Assembly: GCF_902170785.1 (NCBI RefSeq)
Contig: NZ_CABHYG010000011.1
Location: forward strand, 62,001 to 126,000
Direction: 5' to 3'
Length of the DNA stretch: 64,000 nt
Origin: Yersinia proxima
Lineage (GTDB): Bacteria; Pseudomonadota; Gammaproteobacteria; Enterobacterales; Enterobacteriaceae
Under the pieces are notes generated by a model that was given only the letters and a program-made list of their open reading frames with translations, ran no database searches and was not told the origin of the DNA. Positions 18,963 to 30,688 of this stretch are shown piece after piece. A program made the translations under genes and the position numbers. Numbering within the stretch: the stretch's first letter is position 1; each line of letters opens with the position of its first letter.

Positions 18963-20882
18963 ATGCGATTTACAACCAAACTTTCTGTATTTATGACCTT
19001 GTTGGTCGTATTGGCGATGTGCTTAGTGCTGCTGGGGAGCACGGCTAGTTTCTTTTATTTATGCCAGAAAAAAATGGAGCATCGGCTTCAGAGCATTGTG
19101 ACAGCTTATGATCAGTCATTGCTGTTACAACCTGCTGATAAAGAACGCGAATGGCTACCTATAATGATGCGAACTCTGGGGGTGCTGGAAGTTAGCGTTC
19201 AAAATGAAGACCGCATTTTGTACCAACTAAAACTTTCCGCCATTTATACCCCCTGGAACAGTCAAAACCGCCCCCGTAGCCTGGTTGTTCCTATGTTGCA
19301 TCAACCGGGGGCCTCTATGCACTTCACTTATATTGACCCCTTAAACAGCTATGCCCGTTCCCTTTATGCCGCTGCCATTTTATCGTTGGCGGTGGTGATT
19401 ATTGCGATAACACTGTTGTTGAGTTTCCGTTGGTTGCGTGAACAGACCGCCGGCCAGGAAAAACTTGAATGGCGGGCTAAACGGATCCTAAATGGTGAAC
19501 GTGAATATGCCATGAATAGTGACGGCCACGAATGGCCGCCTTGTGCCAGCCGTGCCATAGACCAGCTATTGGCTGAGTTGATAGAAGTAAGAGAAGAACG
19601 TAATCGCGTTGATACATTGATTCGTACTTTTGCCGCACAGGATGCCAAAACCGGTTTCAGTAACCGCCAGTTTTTTGATAATCAATTAACCACTCAATTG
19701 GAAGAACCTGGTGCCCACGGGGTTGTGATGATGGTGCAGCTACCAGATTTTGACAGCTTAATTGAAACGGATGATCACCAGAAAGTACAAGAACTGATGC
19801 ATTCGCTGATTAACCTGCTTTCGACTTTTGTTACCCGGCATCCTTCTGCGTTATTGGCACGTTATCATCACAGTGATATCGCGATATTACTCCCCCATAA
19901 AACACTAAAAGATGCTGATGTTATCGCCGCTCAATTGGTGCATGCCCTTGGGGCATTACCCGATTCACAGGTTATTGATCGCGAATCACTGTTGCATATT
20001 GGCATTGTGGCGTACCGCAATGGCGATTCGGCAGAGCAGGTAATGGATAATGCTGGGCAGGCGACTAAAAATGCGGCGATGTATGGGGGTAACGGCTGGT
20101 ATGTCTATGATACCCACGTAGCAGAAAAAGGGCGAGGTAGTGTTAAATGGCGCACTTTGTTAGAACAAACGCTGGCTAACGGTGGCCCTCGGCTTTATCA
20201 GAAACCGGTTGTTACCGTTGACGGCAAAATCCACCACCGGGAAATAATAAGCCGCATATATGATGGCGAACAAGAATTACGCGCTGCCGAATTTACACCG
20301 CTGGTGCAATTGTTCGGTCTGGGTGAGCGCTATGACCGTCAAAAAATTGATCGGATAATTCCTTTATTAGCTTTATGGCCGAATGAAACTCTGGCATTTT
20401 CTATCAGCGTTGATTCATTATTGCAGCGTCCTTTCCAGCGCTGGCTGCGTGATACGCTGTTGCAATGTAGAAAATCAGATAGAGAGCGAATTATCTTTGA
20501 ACTTGCAGAGGCAGATGTGTGTCAATATATCAGCCAAATACGCCCGATGATGCGTTTATTGCTGGGTGTGGGTTGTAAGGTCATGGTGTCGCAGGCCGGA
20601 TTGACGGTGGTCAGTACGTCATATATTAAGTCTCTTCGGGTTGAAATGATTAAACTTCATCCTGGATTAGTTAGAAGTATTAATTTGCGTTATGAAAATC
20701 AGTTGTTTGTCGAGAGCCTGACCGGTGCTTGTGCTGGAACGCATGCAAAAGTTTTTGCAGCAGAAGTTCTTACCCGGCAAGAATGGCAAACTCTGAAGGA
20801 GAAAGGTGTTTACGGTGGACAGGGCAATTTTTTTGCTCCGCCAACGCTTTTAAACCCTGGAAAGAAAAAATATTCGTATTAG
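18963..20882 (+). CDS. csrD: CsrD, RNase E targeting factor for CsrB/CsrC
   Basis: 639-aa membrane protein that sends the regulatory RNAs CsrB and CsrC to RNase E and so controls CsrA activity. Two N-terminal helices (8-32, 133-155) flank a periplasmic segment, followed by a HAMP-like and coiled part (VREERNRVDTLIRTFAAQ), a degenerate GGDEF domain (YHHSDIAILLPH at the active site position) and a degenerate EAL domain (FELAEADVC). Neither enzymatic motif is intact, as in E. coli CsrD. It precedes mreB in the conserved order. Confidence 0.95.
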   Translation: MRFTTKLSVFMTLLVVLAMCLVLLGSTASFFYLCQKKMEHRLQSIVTAYDQSLLLQPADKEREWLPIMMRTLGVLEVSVQNEDRILYQLKLSAIYTPWNSQNRPRSLVVPMLHQPGASMHFTYIDPLNSYARSLYAAAILSLAVVIIAITLLLSFRWLREQTAGQEKLEWRAKRILNGEREYAMNSDGHEWPPCASRAIDQLLAELIEVREERNRVDTLIRTFAAQDAKTGFSNRQFFDNQLTTQLEEPGAHGVVMMVQLPDFDSLIETDDHQKVQELMHSLINLLSTFVTRHPSALLARYHHSDIAILLPHKTLKDADVIAAQLVHALGALPDSQVIDRESLLHIGIVAYRNGDSAEQVMDNAGQATKNAAMYGGNGWYVYDTHVAEKGRGSVKWRTLLEQTLANGGPRLYQKPVVTVDGKIHHREIISRIYDGEQELRAAEFTPLVQLFGLGERYDRQKIDRIIPLLALWPNETLAFSISVDSLLQRPFQRWLRDTLLQCRKSDRERIIFELAEADVCQYISQIRPMMRLLLGVGCKVMVSQAGLTVVSTSYIKSLRVEMIKLHPGLVRSINLRYENQLFVESLTGACAGTHAKVFAAEVLTRQEWQTLKEKGVYGGQGNFFAPPTLLNPGKKKYSY

Positions 20883-22260
<1,378 letters not shown>

Positions 22261-22270
22261 TCAGCCAAAA

Positions 22271-22337
22271 CAAAAGAAGAGGACTTGATCGGATAACCGT
22301 ATTCTGTACGCATCAGGTCAAGTGCTTCTTTTTTTGT
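22271..22337 (+). terminator. terminator-like structure between mreB and mreC
   Basis: AAGAAG plus ACTTGA on the left pair with TCAAGT plus CTTCTT on the right, with small bulges and a long loop. A run of seven T residues follows. It would partly end mreB transcripts so that MreB is made in excess over MreCD. Confidence 0.65.
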
Positions 22338-22359
22338 CGTCGAGGAATACGCAAAATTT

Positions 22360-23346
22360 ATGAAGCCGATTTTTAGCCGGGGTCCATCCCTGCAACTGCG
22401 GTTGTTCTTTGCCGTTCTTGCAGCCATTGTTTTGGTTATAGCGGATAGCCGATTGGGTACATTTGTTAAAATACGTACCTATATGGACACCGCCGTTAGC
22501 CCTTTCTATTTTTTGGCCAATGGGCCACGCAAAGTTCTCGACAACGTTTCTGAAACTCTGGCTACCCACCAACAGTTGGAGCTGGAAAACCGTGCGTTGC
22601 GCCAGGAGCTATTGCTAAAAAATACTGATCTGCAGTTGTTGGGGCAATTTAAGCAGGAAAATAATCGCTTACGTGAATTGCTCGGCTCTCCGCTGCGTCA
22701 GGATGAACAAAAAATGGTGACGCAGGTGATGTCCAGTGGGACAGACCCCTATAGTGACCAAGTGGTTATCGACAAAGGTTCTAACAATGGGGTGTACGAA
22801 GGCCAACCGGTTATTAGTGATCGCGGCGTCGTAGGCCAGGTTGTTGCGGTCAGTAAACTCACCAGCCGCGTATTATTAATCTGTGACACCTCTCACGCGC
22901 TTCCTATTCAGGTTTTACGAAATGATATTCGGGTGATTGCCGCCGGTAGCGGTTGCACTGATGACTTATTATTAGAGCACTTGCCTAGCAATACCGATAT
23001 TCGTGTTGGTGATGTATTAGTGACGTCCGGGTTGGGCGGCCGTTTCCCTGAGGGATATCCGGTCGCGGTGGTTTCTTCCGTTAAAGTTGATAACCAGCGA
23101 GCCTATACTGTGATTCAAGCGCGCCCAACCGCTGATTTACAGCGCTTACGTTACCTGCTGTTATTATGGGGTGCGGATCGCAATGGGGATATTCCATTAC
23201 CACCCGATGAAGTTCGTCGCGTCGCAAATGAGCGCCTGGCTCCCATGATGTCGCAAGTATTGCCTGCCGCAGATGCCATGGGCCCTCCGGCACCGCCAGC
23301 AGCAGCGGCCCCAACAGCAGTGACTGCTCCGGGAGTGTCACCATGA
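22360..23346 (+). CDS. mreC: rod shape-determining protein MreC
   Basis: Inner-membrane protein (328 aa) linking MreB to the cell-wall synthases. One membrane helix (about 14-32) is followed by a periplasmic coiled coil ([20 protein letters not shown]) and beta-barrel domains with [21 protein letters not shown] Pro/Ala-rich tail ends the chain. Its last codons overlap the mreD start by 4 bp (ATGA). Confidence 0.97.
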   Translation: MKPIFSRGPSLQLRLFFAVLAAIVLVIADSRLGTFVKIRTYMDTAVSPFYFLANGPRKVLDNVSETLATHQQLELENRALRQELLLKNTDLQLLGQFKQENNRLRELLGSPLRQDEQKMVTQVMSSGTDPYSDQVVIDKGSNNGVYEGQPVISDRGVVGQVVAVSKLTSRVLLICDTSHALPIQVLRNDIRVIAAGSGCTDDLLLEHLPSNTDIRVGDVLVTSGLGGRFPEGYPVAVVSSVKVDNQRAYTVIQARPTADLQRLRYLLLLWGADRNGDIPLPPDEVRRVANERLAPMMSQVLPAADAMGPPAPPAAAAPTAVTAPGVSP

Positions 23347-23831
23347 ACCGTTACAGCAGCAATGGCCGTTGGGTTATCTGGTTATCCTTCCTGATTGCCA
23401 TGGTGCTGCAAATCATGCCGTGGCCTGAACAGATATATATGTTCCGGCCCTCATGGCTAGCATTAGTCCTAATCTATTGGGTTATGGCATTGCCACACCG
23501 CGTGAATGTAGGGACAGGCTTTACTCTTGGGCTGATTATGGACCTTATTTTGGGTTCCACTCTCGGTGTACGAGCGCTGGCACTGAGTATTATTGCTTAT
23601 CTGGTCGCGTTTAAGTTTCAGCTATTTCGCAATATGGCTTTGTGGCAGCAGGCGCTTATTGTGATGTTGCTGTCGCTGACGATGGATGTCGTGGTGTTTT
23701 GGTCTGAGTTTTTAGTCAGCAATGTCTCATTCCGCCCCGAAGTCTTCTGGAGTAGCGTGGTCAACGGTATCTTGTGGCCGTGGCTATTTTTGTTAATGCG
23801 TAAAATTCGCCGTCAATTCTCGGTGCAATAA
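23343..23831 (+). CDS. mreD: rod shape-determining protein MreD
   Basis: Small polytopic inner-membrane protein of the elongasome (162 aa, five to six helices: [42 protein letters not shown] and more). Translationally coupled to mreC. yhdE follows 13 bp later. Confidence 0.96.
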   Translation: MNRYSSNGRWVIWLSFLIAMVLQIMPWPEQIYMFRPSWLALVLIYWVMALPHRVNVGTGFTLGLIMDLILGSTLGVRALALSIIAYLVAFKFQLFRNMALWQQALIVMLLSLTMDVVVFWSEFLVSNVSFRPEVFWSSVVNGILWPWLFLLMRKIRRQFSVQ

Positions 23832-23844
23832 GGACTTAAGACTC

Positions 23845-24438
23845 ATGACCGCCCTGTACCTCGCCTCTGGCTCTCCGCGCCGCCGTGAATTACTGACTCT
23901 GCTTGATGTCCCTTTCGAGGTACTGAAAACAGACGTTGAAGAGCAGCGCAGAGCCGAGGAAAGTGCACAACAATATGTCCAGCGTTTAGCGCAGGATAAA
24001 GCACGAGCAGGGGTGAGTGTCGCACCACAGGATTTGCCGGTACTCGGTGCAGATACCATTGTGGTGTTAAATGGGCAAGTATTAGAAAAACCACGGGATA
24101 AAGTGCATGCACAGCAAATCCTGAGTGCACTGTCTGGAAAGCAGCACCAAGTGATCACTGCGGTGTCTCTCGCTGACCGGAAAAATATGTTATCTGCCAT
24201 GGTTGTGACAGATGTGACATTTCGCGTGTTATCCCAGTTGGAAATCAGTGACTATATTGCTACCGGTGAACCCATGGACAAAGCGGGCGCTTACGGTATT
24301 CAGGGGAAAGGTGGTTGTTTCGTCAGATCCATTACCGGCAGTTACCATGCTGTGGTGGGGCTGCCGTTAGTTGAAACCCATGAATTACTAAGTAATTTCA
24401 TTGCGCTACGTAATGTGAGAGGAATACATGACAGCTGA
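23845..24438 (+). CDS. yhdE: dTTP/UTP pyrophosphatase, Maf family (YhdE)
   Basis: House-cleaning nucleotide pyrophosphatase (197 aa) that hydrolyses dTTP, UTP and modified forms. The Maf signature [12 protein letters not shown] at the N-terminus and [16 protein letters not shown] form the substrate loop and metal site. The 3' end overlaps rng by 11 bp. Confidence 0.95.
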   Translation: MTALYLASGSPRRRELLTLLDVPFEVLKTDVEEQRRAEESAQQYVQRLAQDKARAGVSVAPQDLPVLGADTIVVLNGQVLEKPRDKVHAQQILSALSGKQHQVITAVSLADRKNMLSAMVVTDVTFRVLSQLEISDYIATGEPMDKAGAYGIQGKGGCFVRSITGSYHAVVGLPLVETHELLSNFIALRNVRGIHDS

Positions 24439-25897
24439 ATTACTGGTCAATATTACACCGTCTGAAACGCGGGTTGCCTATATTGATGGCGGCATCCTAC
24501 AAGAAATACACATCGAACGAGAAGCTAAAAGAGGGATCGTCGGTAATATTTACAAAGGTCGTGTTAGCCGGGTTTTACCGGGGATGCAGGCGGCCTTTGT
24601 TGATATAGGTCTGGATAAGGCCGCTTTCCTTCATGCTTCCGATATCATGCCTCACACCGAATGCGTGGCTGGGGATGAGCAGAAAAATTTCAATGTGCGC
24701 GATATCGCTGAACTGGTTCGTCAGGGGCAGGATCTCATGGTACAGGTGGTGAAAGATCCGCTTGGCACCAAAGGCGCACGTTTGACCACCGATATTACCC
24801 TACCTTCCCGCTATCTGGTGCTTATGCCAGGTGCTGCCCATGTTGGTGTTTCCCAGCGTATTGAAAGTGAAGCTGAGCGCGAGCGCCTGAAAAAAACCGT
24901 GGCAGAGTATTGCGATGAGCAAGGTGGTTTTATTATCCGTACCGCCGCGGAAGGGATTGGTGAAGAAGAACTGGCCGCTGATGCCGCTTTCCTCAAGCGT
25001 TTATGGACAAAGGTTCAGGAACGTAAAAAACGTAATATTACTAAATATAAGCTATACGGTGAAATGGCGCTGGCACAACGTGTACTGCGGGATTTTGCCG
25101 GTGCAGCATTGGATAAAATCCGCGTCGACTCCAAATTGACCTATGATTTGCTGGTGGAATTTACCAGTGAATATATCCCAGAAATGACCGAAAAACTGGA
25201 GCTGTATGCGGGTAAGCAGCCCATTTTTGACCTCTATGATGTCGAGAATGAAATACAGCGATCATTAGAACGCAAAGTTGAATTAAAATCAGGCGGTTAC
25301 CTGATTATCGACCAGACCGAAGCCATGACCACCGTGGATATCAATACCGGTGCTTTTGTCGGTCATCGTAATCTTGATGAGACTATTTTCAATACCAATA
25401 TTGAGGCCACTCAAGCTATCGCGCGCCAGTTACGGCTGCGCAATCTGGGTGGAATTATCATTATTGATTTCATTGATATGAGTAACGAAGAGCATCGTCG
25501 GCGAGTCCTGCATTCACTGGAACAAGCACTGACTAAAGATCGAGTAAAAACCAGTATTAGCGGTTTCTCTCAGCTAGGCTTAGTAGAGATGACTCGCAAG
25601 CGCACGCGAGAGAGCATCGAGCATGTATTATGCAATGAGTGCCCAACCTGCCGTGGCCGTGGCACGGTAAAATCGGTAGAAACCGTGTGCTACGAGATCT
25701 TGCGCGAAATTGTCCGTGTTCACCATGCTTATGATTCTGACCGTTTCCTGGTTTATGCTTCTCCAGCGGTGGGGGAAGCACTGAAAGGTGAAGAATCTCA
25801 TGCACTGGCTGAAGTGGAAATCTTCGTTGGTAAGCAAGTGAAAGTTCAGATTGAACCACTGTATAACCAAGAACAATTTGATGTGGTGATGATGTAA
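24428..25897 (+). CDS. rng: ribonuclease G
   Basis: Endoribonuclease (489 aa) of the RNase E/G family that matures the 5' end of 16S rRNA and turns over some mRNAs. An S1 domain ([21 protein letters not shown]) is followed by the 5'-sensor/RNase H region, the DNase I-like catalytic subdomain with metal-binding Asp residues ([18 protein letters not shown]), and the zinc-link CPTCRGRG. Length equals E. coli RNase G. Confidence 0.97.
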   Translation: MTAELLVNITPSETRVAYIDGGILQEIHIEREAKRGIVGNIYKGRVSRVLPGMQAAFVDIGLDKAAFLHASDIMPHTECVAGDEQKNFNVRDIAELVRQGQDLMVQVVKDPLGTKGARLTTDITLPSRYLVLMPGAAHVGVSQRIESEAERERLKKTVAEYCDEQGGFIIRTAAEGIGEEELAADAAFLKRLWTKVQERKKRNITKYKLYGEMALAQRVLRDFAGAALDKIRVDSKLTYDLLVEFTSEYIPEMTEKLELYAGKQPIFDLYDVENEIQRSLERKVELKSGGYLIIDQTEAMTTVDINTGAFVGHRNLDETIFNTNIEATQAIARQLRLRNLGGIIIIDFIDMSNEEHRRRVLHSLEQALTKDRVKTSISGFSQLGLVEMTRKRTRESIEHVLCNECPTCRGRGTVKSVETVCYEILREIVRVHHAYDSDRFLVYASPAVGEALKGEESHALAEVEIFVGKQVKVQIEPLYNQEQFDVVMM

Positions 25898-25943
25898 GAG
25901 CCCCCCGGTCTTACAGCTTGCAGCGGATGGCAAGGAGAGAAGT

Positions 25944-28900
25944 GTGAGGCGACTGCCCAGGATAATGTTTGCGACAGGCGCCACAATAATTGTTGTGGTT
26001 GCACTGTTGGTCAGTGGGCTGCGCATGATGTTGCCGCTTATCAACGATTATCGTCCACAAATCGTGGCCAAGATTCAGTCCATCAGCGGTATTCCACTGG
26101 AAGTGGGATTTATGCAAGGGACGTGGGAAACCTTTGGTCCGACATTGGAATTGCGTGATATTCGCGCTAAGTTGCCGAAAGCTGACTGGCAAGTGCAACG
26201 GGTGACTCTTGCGCTTGATGTATGGCAGTCATTGCTACATCGGCGTTGGCAATTCCGTGATATGACTTTCTATCAGTTGCAACTGGATCTCCATACCACG
26301 TTAGATAGGCAGCAGAGCAATGGCAACAGCTTTGAAGCCAGCACTATCACTGATATCTTCTTACGTCAGTTAGATCACTTTGATCTGCGTAACAGCCGTA
26401 TTTCTTTCCTTACCCCATCAGGCCCGCGCGCCGAATTAGAGATTCCACAACTCACCTGGCTTAACTCCCCAGCCCGGCATCGTGCTGAAGGGCAAATCAG
26501 CCTGTCGACCATTAATGGTCAGCATGGCGTGCTAATGGTGCGGATGGATCTGCATGATAATCAGGGGATTTTAAGTAACGGTACTGTTTATATGCAGGCC
26601 GATAATATTGATGTAAAACCCTGGATTAGCCGTTGGCTACACACCAATACCGGGTTGGAGAGTGCTGAGTTCAGTTTGGCGGCGTGGTTGAGTATAAAAA
26701 GTGGCGAAATCTACAGCGGCAATGTATTGCTCCGTCAGGGGCAAGCCAATTGGACGGTGGAAGGGGAATCTCATCAGTTAGCAGTAGATAACTTGGTGTT
26801 GGAAGGCAGCCGTCATGGCAATGGTTGGCAAATTGATGCGCCAGAATTGAGTCTGAAAACCGATGGGCAACCTTGGCCAAAAGGGCATTTATCTGCGCTG
26901 TGGTTACCGGAAAACACCCAATTTATTGGGCCAGACCAATCTCAAGAGTTACGCATTCGTGCCACTAATATTCAGTTAGAGCGAGTCGGGCCGCTATTAC
27001 CCACTTTGTCACTGTTGACCCCCGAGCTTATGAATCACTTAGCTGATTTGCGGCCTCAAGGGATCGTCGATGCTTTGGCTTTGGATATTCCTATCAGCCA
27101 GCCGCAAAAGACCCGTTTTCAGGCGAAATGGCACGATATCAGTTGGCAGCATTGGGATATGGTGCCGGGGGTGAATAATTTTGCCGGTTCACTCAGTGGC
27201 TCCGCCGAGCTTGGGCGGCTGGATATCAACTTGAAAAACAGCACATTACCTTATGGCGATATGTTCCGTGCGCCGCTAGAGGTCAGCCAGGCTAGCGGCA
27301 CGGTGAACTGGCAGGTTGATGATAACGGCTGGGAGTTGTGGAGTGATCAGCTGGATGTCAGGGCTAAATCATTGTGGGCCAATGGCAGTTTCCGTTATAT
27401 GCAGCCAGACACGGGGCAGCCGTGGCTTAAGATTCTAAGTGGTATCCGTTTGTATGATGCGGCAGATGCCTGGCGTTACTTCCCGGTGCCCTTAATGGGT
27501 GGAAAGCTGGCTGATTATCTGACTGAAGCATTGCAGGGAGGGCAGGTCGATAACGCTACGTTGATTTACAACGGCAATCCTCACGATTTCCCCTATAAGC
27601 ATAAAGAAGGCCAGTTCCAGGTTTATGTTCCGCTGCGTAACGCGACCTTCCAGTTCCAGCCAGATTGGCCCGCGTTAGATAATTTAGCCATCGACCTCGA
27701 CTTTATCAATGAAGGCCTGTGGATGAATGCGCCTCATGCCATGCTGGGTAAAGTTACCGGTAGCAATATCAGCGCTATCATTCCGGACTATCTGAAAGAA
27801 AAACTCTATGTTGATGCTGAAGTCGCCGGTGCAGGGCGTGACGTCCATGACTACTTTACCAAAACTCCACTCAATGATTCGGTAGCGGAAACACTGGAAG
27901 AGTTGCAGGTAGGAGGTAATGTTAGTGGGCGCTTACATCTAGATATCCCATTGGAAGAAAACCGCATTACTCATGCCAGCGGTGAAGTCACACTAAAAAA
28001 TAACAGCCTGTTGGTGAAGCCGTTGCAAAGCCAACTGGAGAATATCAGCGGTAAATTCCGTTTCAATGACGGTAATCTTGAAAGTGATACTTTATCAGCC
28101 AACTGGTTTGGGCAGCCGTTAACCGTTGATTTTACGACCGAAGAGCAGCCGAAGAACTTCCTGGTGAATGTTGGGCTGCACGGCGACTGGTTACCCGCCA
28201 AGTTGCCGGGCGTACCGAGCGATGTGGCCAAGTTACTGAGTGGCAGCGCCAACTGGCAAGGTAAAGTCGTGGTGCAATTGCCTAAAAATGGTAAGCCGGA
28301 CTACAAAATTGATGTGACAGCCGATCTTAAGAAAGTGAGTAGTCACTTACCGTCACCGCTAGATAAATTAAGTGGTCAGCCGTTACCACTACAGGTACAA
28401 GCAGTCGGTGGTCTGGAGAGTTTTACCTTGTCGGGCAGTGCGGGTAGTCACAATACTTTTAATAGCCAATGGTTGATGCAAAAACAGCAAGTAGAGTTGG
28501 CGCGCGCTATCTGGCAGACCGCCACTATTTTAAAAACAGACAGCAAAAAAGTGCCGCCATTGCCAGATGATAACGGTTTGGTGCTCAAGTTGCCTAACCT
28601 CGATGGTGAGCGCTGGCTGGCTTTGTTGGGAGCGGAGTTTGCGGCGGTCAGTGCACCTTTTGCTGCATCAGATCAACCCGCAATTAAGGGTGGTCAGTCC
28701 AGTGTCATTCTTCCTAAGCGACTGATATTGCAGACACCTCAGCTCTTGGTGGGTGGTCAGGCTTGGCACAATCTGACCTTACAGGTCGATCCGTTACCCT
28801 CCGGGACAAAAATCACGGCACAAGGTCAGGAAGTGAATGGTCGTCTGCTTATGGCGGCAAGTGGGCCATGGCATGCTGATTTTGATTACCTTTATTACAA

Positions 28901-29819
28901 CCCGCAGTGGACGGGAAATGAAAAGAAAGACCCACTGGCGCAAGCGGCATTGCAGGAGCCACAAAGCATTAGTAATATCCGCTTCCATGACTGGCCAGCC
29001 CTGCAACTACGCTGCAAGGATTGTTGGATTCTTGGGCAGAGTGTCGGGCGAGTTAATGCAGATTTGACCCCGAAAGGTGACACGTTGGTGCTCACTAATG
29101 GGCTAATCGAAGCGGGTAATGGGCGGGCGAAAGTTAGCGGGCAGTGGCAACAAGACAGTTCAGGTGATAAAACATCGCTCAATGTTGCGCTAAGCGGGCC
29201 AAAAATTGATGAAACTATCTCGTTCTTTGGCCTGACGACGCCGATAAAGAATGCCTCGTTTGATATTAATGCTGACGTCAATTGGCGTGGGGTTCCGTGG
29301 CAACCGCAGATTAATACCCTGAATGGCACGTTAAAGAATAGATTGGGCAGAGGCCAACTGACGGATCTCGGTGGCGGCCGTGCGGGTCAGTTATTGCGTC
29401 TGGTGAGTTTTGACGCACTATTACGTAAGCTCCAGCTTGATTTTAGTGATACGTTTAGTCGTGACTTTGCGTTTGATTCTATTCGCGGCACCGCCAATAT
29501 CAAAGATGGCGTGATGCATACCAATGACTTAGTGGTTGATGGGTTGGCGGCTGATATTGCCATGAGTGGGAATGTTGATTTGGCGAAACGTCAGATAGCC
29601 ATGGAAGCCGTCATTACACCAGAGATTTCTGCCACTGTCGGTGTCGCCACTGCTTTCGCGATTAACCCGGTGGTTGGGGCTGCGGTATTTGCAGCCTCGA
29701 AGATTTTAGGGCCATTATGGAGCAAGGTTTCGCTGATTCGCTACCAGATTACTGGCAGCTTGGATCAACCTACCATCCATGAAGTATTACGCCAACTAAA
29801 GGAGAGTAAGGCGCCATGA
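25944..29819 (+). CDS. yhdP: AsmA-like intermembrane phospholipid transporter YhdP
   Basis: Very large envelope protein (1291 aa), anchored by one N-terminal helix (FATGATIIVVVALLVSGL) with an AsmA-type N-terminal domain and a long repetitive beta-groove. It ends in the conserved AsmA C-terminal block MEAVITPEISATVGVATAFA. Together with TamB and YdbH it carries phospholipids to the outer membrane in E. coli. The start is GTG 25944 with AAGGAGAG upstream, as in the E. coli N-terminus MRRLP. Its stop overlaps the next start by 4 bp. Confidence 0.95.
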   Translation: MRRLPRIMFATGATIIVVVALLVSGLRMMLPLINDYRPQIVAKIQSISGIPLEVGFMQGTWETFGPTLELRDIRAKLPKADWQVQRVTLALDVWQSLLHRRWQFRDMTFYQLQLDLHTTLDRQQSNGNSFEASTITDIFLRQLDHFDLRNSRISFLTPSGPRAELEIPQLTWLNSPARHRAEGQISLSTINGQHGVLMVRMDLHDNQGILSNGTVYMQADNIDVKPWISRWLHTNTGLESAEFSLAAWLSIKSGEIYSGNVLLRQGQANWTVEGESHQLAVDNLVLEGSRHGNGWQIDAPELSLKTDGQPWPKGHLSALWLPENTQFIGPDQSQELRIRATNIQLERVGPLLPTLSLLTPELMNHLADLRPQGIVDALALDIPISQPQKTRFQAKWHDISWQHWDMVPGVNNFAGSLSGSAELGRLDINLKNSTLPYGDMFRAPLEVSQASGTVNWQVDDNGWELWSDQLDVRAKSLWANGSFRYMQPDTGQPWLKILSGIRLYDAADAWRYFPVPLMGGKLADYLTEALQGGQVDNATLIYNGNPHDFPYKHKEGQFQVYVPLRNATFQFQPDWPALDNLAIDLDFINEGLWMNAPHAMLGKVTGSNISAIIPDYLKEKLYVDAEVAGAGRDVHDYFTKTPLNDSVAETLEELQVGGNVSGRLHLDIPLEENRITHASGEVTLKNNSLLVKPLQSQLENISGKFRFNDGNLESDTLSANWFGQPLTVDFTTEEQPKNFLVNVGLHGDWLPAKLPGVPSDVAKLLSGSANWQGKVVVQLPKNGKPDYKIDVTADLKKVSSHLPSPLDKLSGQPLPLQVQAVGGLESFTLSGSAGSHNTFNSQWLMQKQQVELARAIWQTATILKTDSKKVPPLPDDNGLVLKLPNLDGERWLALLGAEFAAVSAPFAASDQPAIKGGQSSVILPKRLILQTPQLLVGGQAWHNLTLQVDPLPSGTKITAQGQEVNGRLLMAASGPWHADFDYLYYNPQWTGNEKKDPLAQAALQEPQSISNIRFHDWPALQLRCKDCWILGQSVGRVNADLTPKGDTLVLTNGLIEAGNGRAKVSGQWQQDSSGDKTSLNVALSGPKIDETISFFGLTTPIKNASFDINADVNWRGVPWQPQINTLNGTLKNRLGRGQLTDLGGGRAGQLLRLVSFDALLRKLQLDFSDTFSRDFAFDSIRGTANIKDGVMHTNDLVVDGLAADIAMSGNVDLAKRQIAMEAVITPEISATVGVATAFAINPVVGAAVFAASKILGPLWSKVSLIRYQITGSLDQPTIHEVLRQLKESKAP

Positions 29820-30676
29820 AAAATGCCAATGTTGCATTATTACAGTTATGCAGCGGTGAAAATACCCGTGACAATCTGGCTCAGATTGAGCAGCAGATCA
29901 AACAGTTAAACTCAGGTATTCAACTGGTTATGACGCCTGAAAATGCATTGCTATTTGCCAATGCAGCCTCATATCGTCACCATGCCGAGCAACATAATGA
30001 CGGGCCATTGCAGCAAGAAGTCCGCGAGATGGCGCGTAAGTATGGTGTCTGGATTCAAGTGGGATCTATGCCGATGATAAGCCGTGAGTCACCGGATCTT
30101 ATCACCACCAGTAGCTTGTTATTTGACTCTCAAGGCGAACTTAAAGCTCGTTACGATAAAATTCATATGTTTGATGTGGATATCAACGATGTGCATGGCC
30201 GTTATCGCGAGTCTGATACCTATCAGCCGGGTGAACACCTTACAGTGGTTGATACGCCGGTAGGTCGCCTCGGCATGACGGTTTGTTATGATTTGCGCTT
30301 CCCAGGTCTGTTCCAGGCTTTGCGGGCGCAGGGAGCCGAGATTATTTCAGTCCCGGCGGCCTTTACAAAAGTGACCGGTGAAGCTCACTGGGAGATCTTA
30401 TTGCGCGCACGGGCAATTGAAAACCAGTGCGTGATACTGGCTGCAGCACAAGTAGGGCGTCATGGCGCGACCCGCCGTACCTGGGGCCATACCATGGCAG
30501 TAGATGCATGGGGTAAAATCATTGGGCAGAACCCGGATGCAGTTGCTGCTTTAAAAGTCAAAATTGAAACCACAGGTTTGAAAACTATTCGTAATCAGAT
30601 GCCGGTATTACAGCACAATCGCTTTGTGTCATCGCTTGTACCGCGATTATCTGATTCAAAACAATCATCTAAATAA
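29816..30676 (+). CDS. carbon-nitrogen hydrolase, Nit1/YbeM-like (deaminated glutathione amidase type)
   Basis: 286-aa nitrilase-superfamily amidase. The Glu-Lys-Cys triad is visible: MTPENALL (Glu), RYDKIHMFDVDI (Lys) and VCYDLRFPGLFQALRAQGAE, of which VCYDLRFPG holds the Cys. Closest by text to the Nit1/YbeM group that hydrolyses deaminated glutathione, a metabolite-repair reaction; substrate is inferred. It is coupled to yhdP (4-bp overlap) and followed by tldD after 12 bp. Confidence 0.9.
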   Translation: MKNANVALLQLCSGENTRDNLAQIEQQIKQLNSGIQLVMTPENALLFANAASYRHHAEQHNDGPLQQEVREMARKYGVWIQVGSMPMISRESPDLITTSSLLFDSQGELKARYDKIHMFDVDINDVHGRYRESDTYQPGEHLTVVDTPVGRLGMTVCYDLRFPGLFQALRAQGAEIISVPAAFTKVTGEAHWEILLRARAIENQCVILAAAQVGRHGATRRTWGHTMAVDAWGKIIGQNPDAVAALKVKIETTGLKTIRNQMPVLQHNRFVSSLVPRLSDSKQSSK

Positions 30677-30688
30677 AGAGTGAAAACT

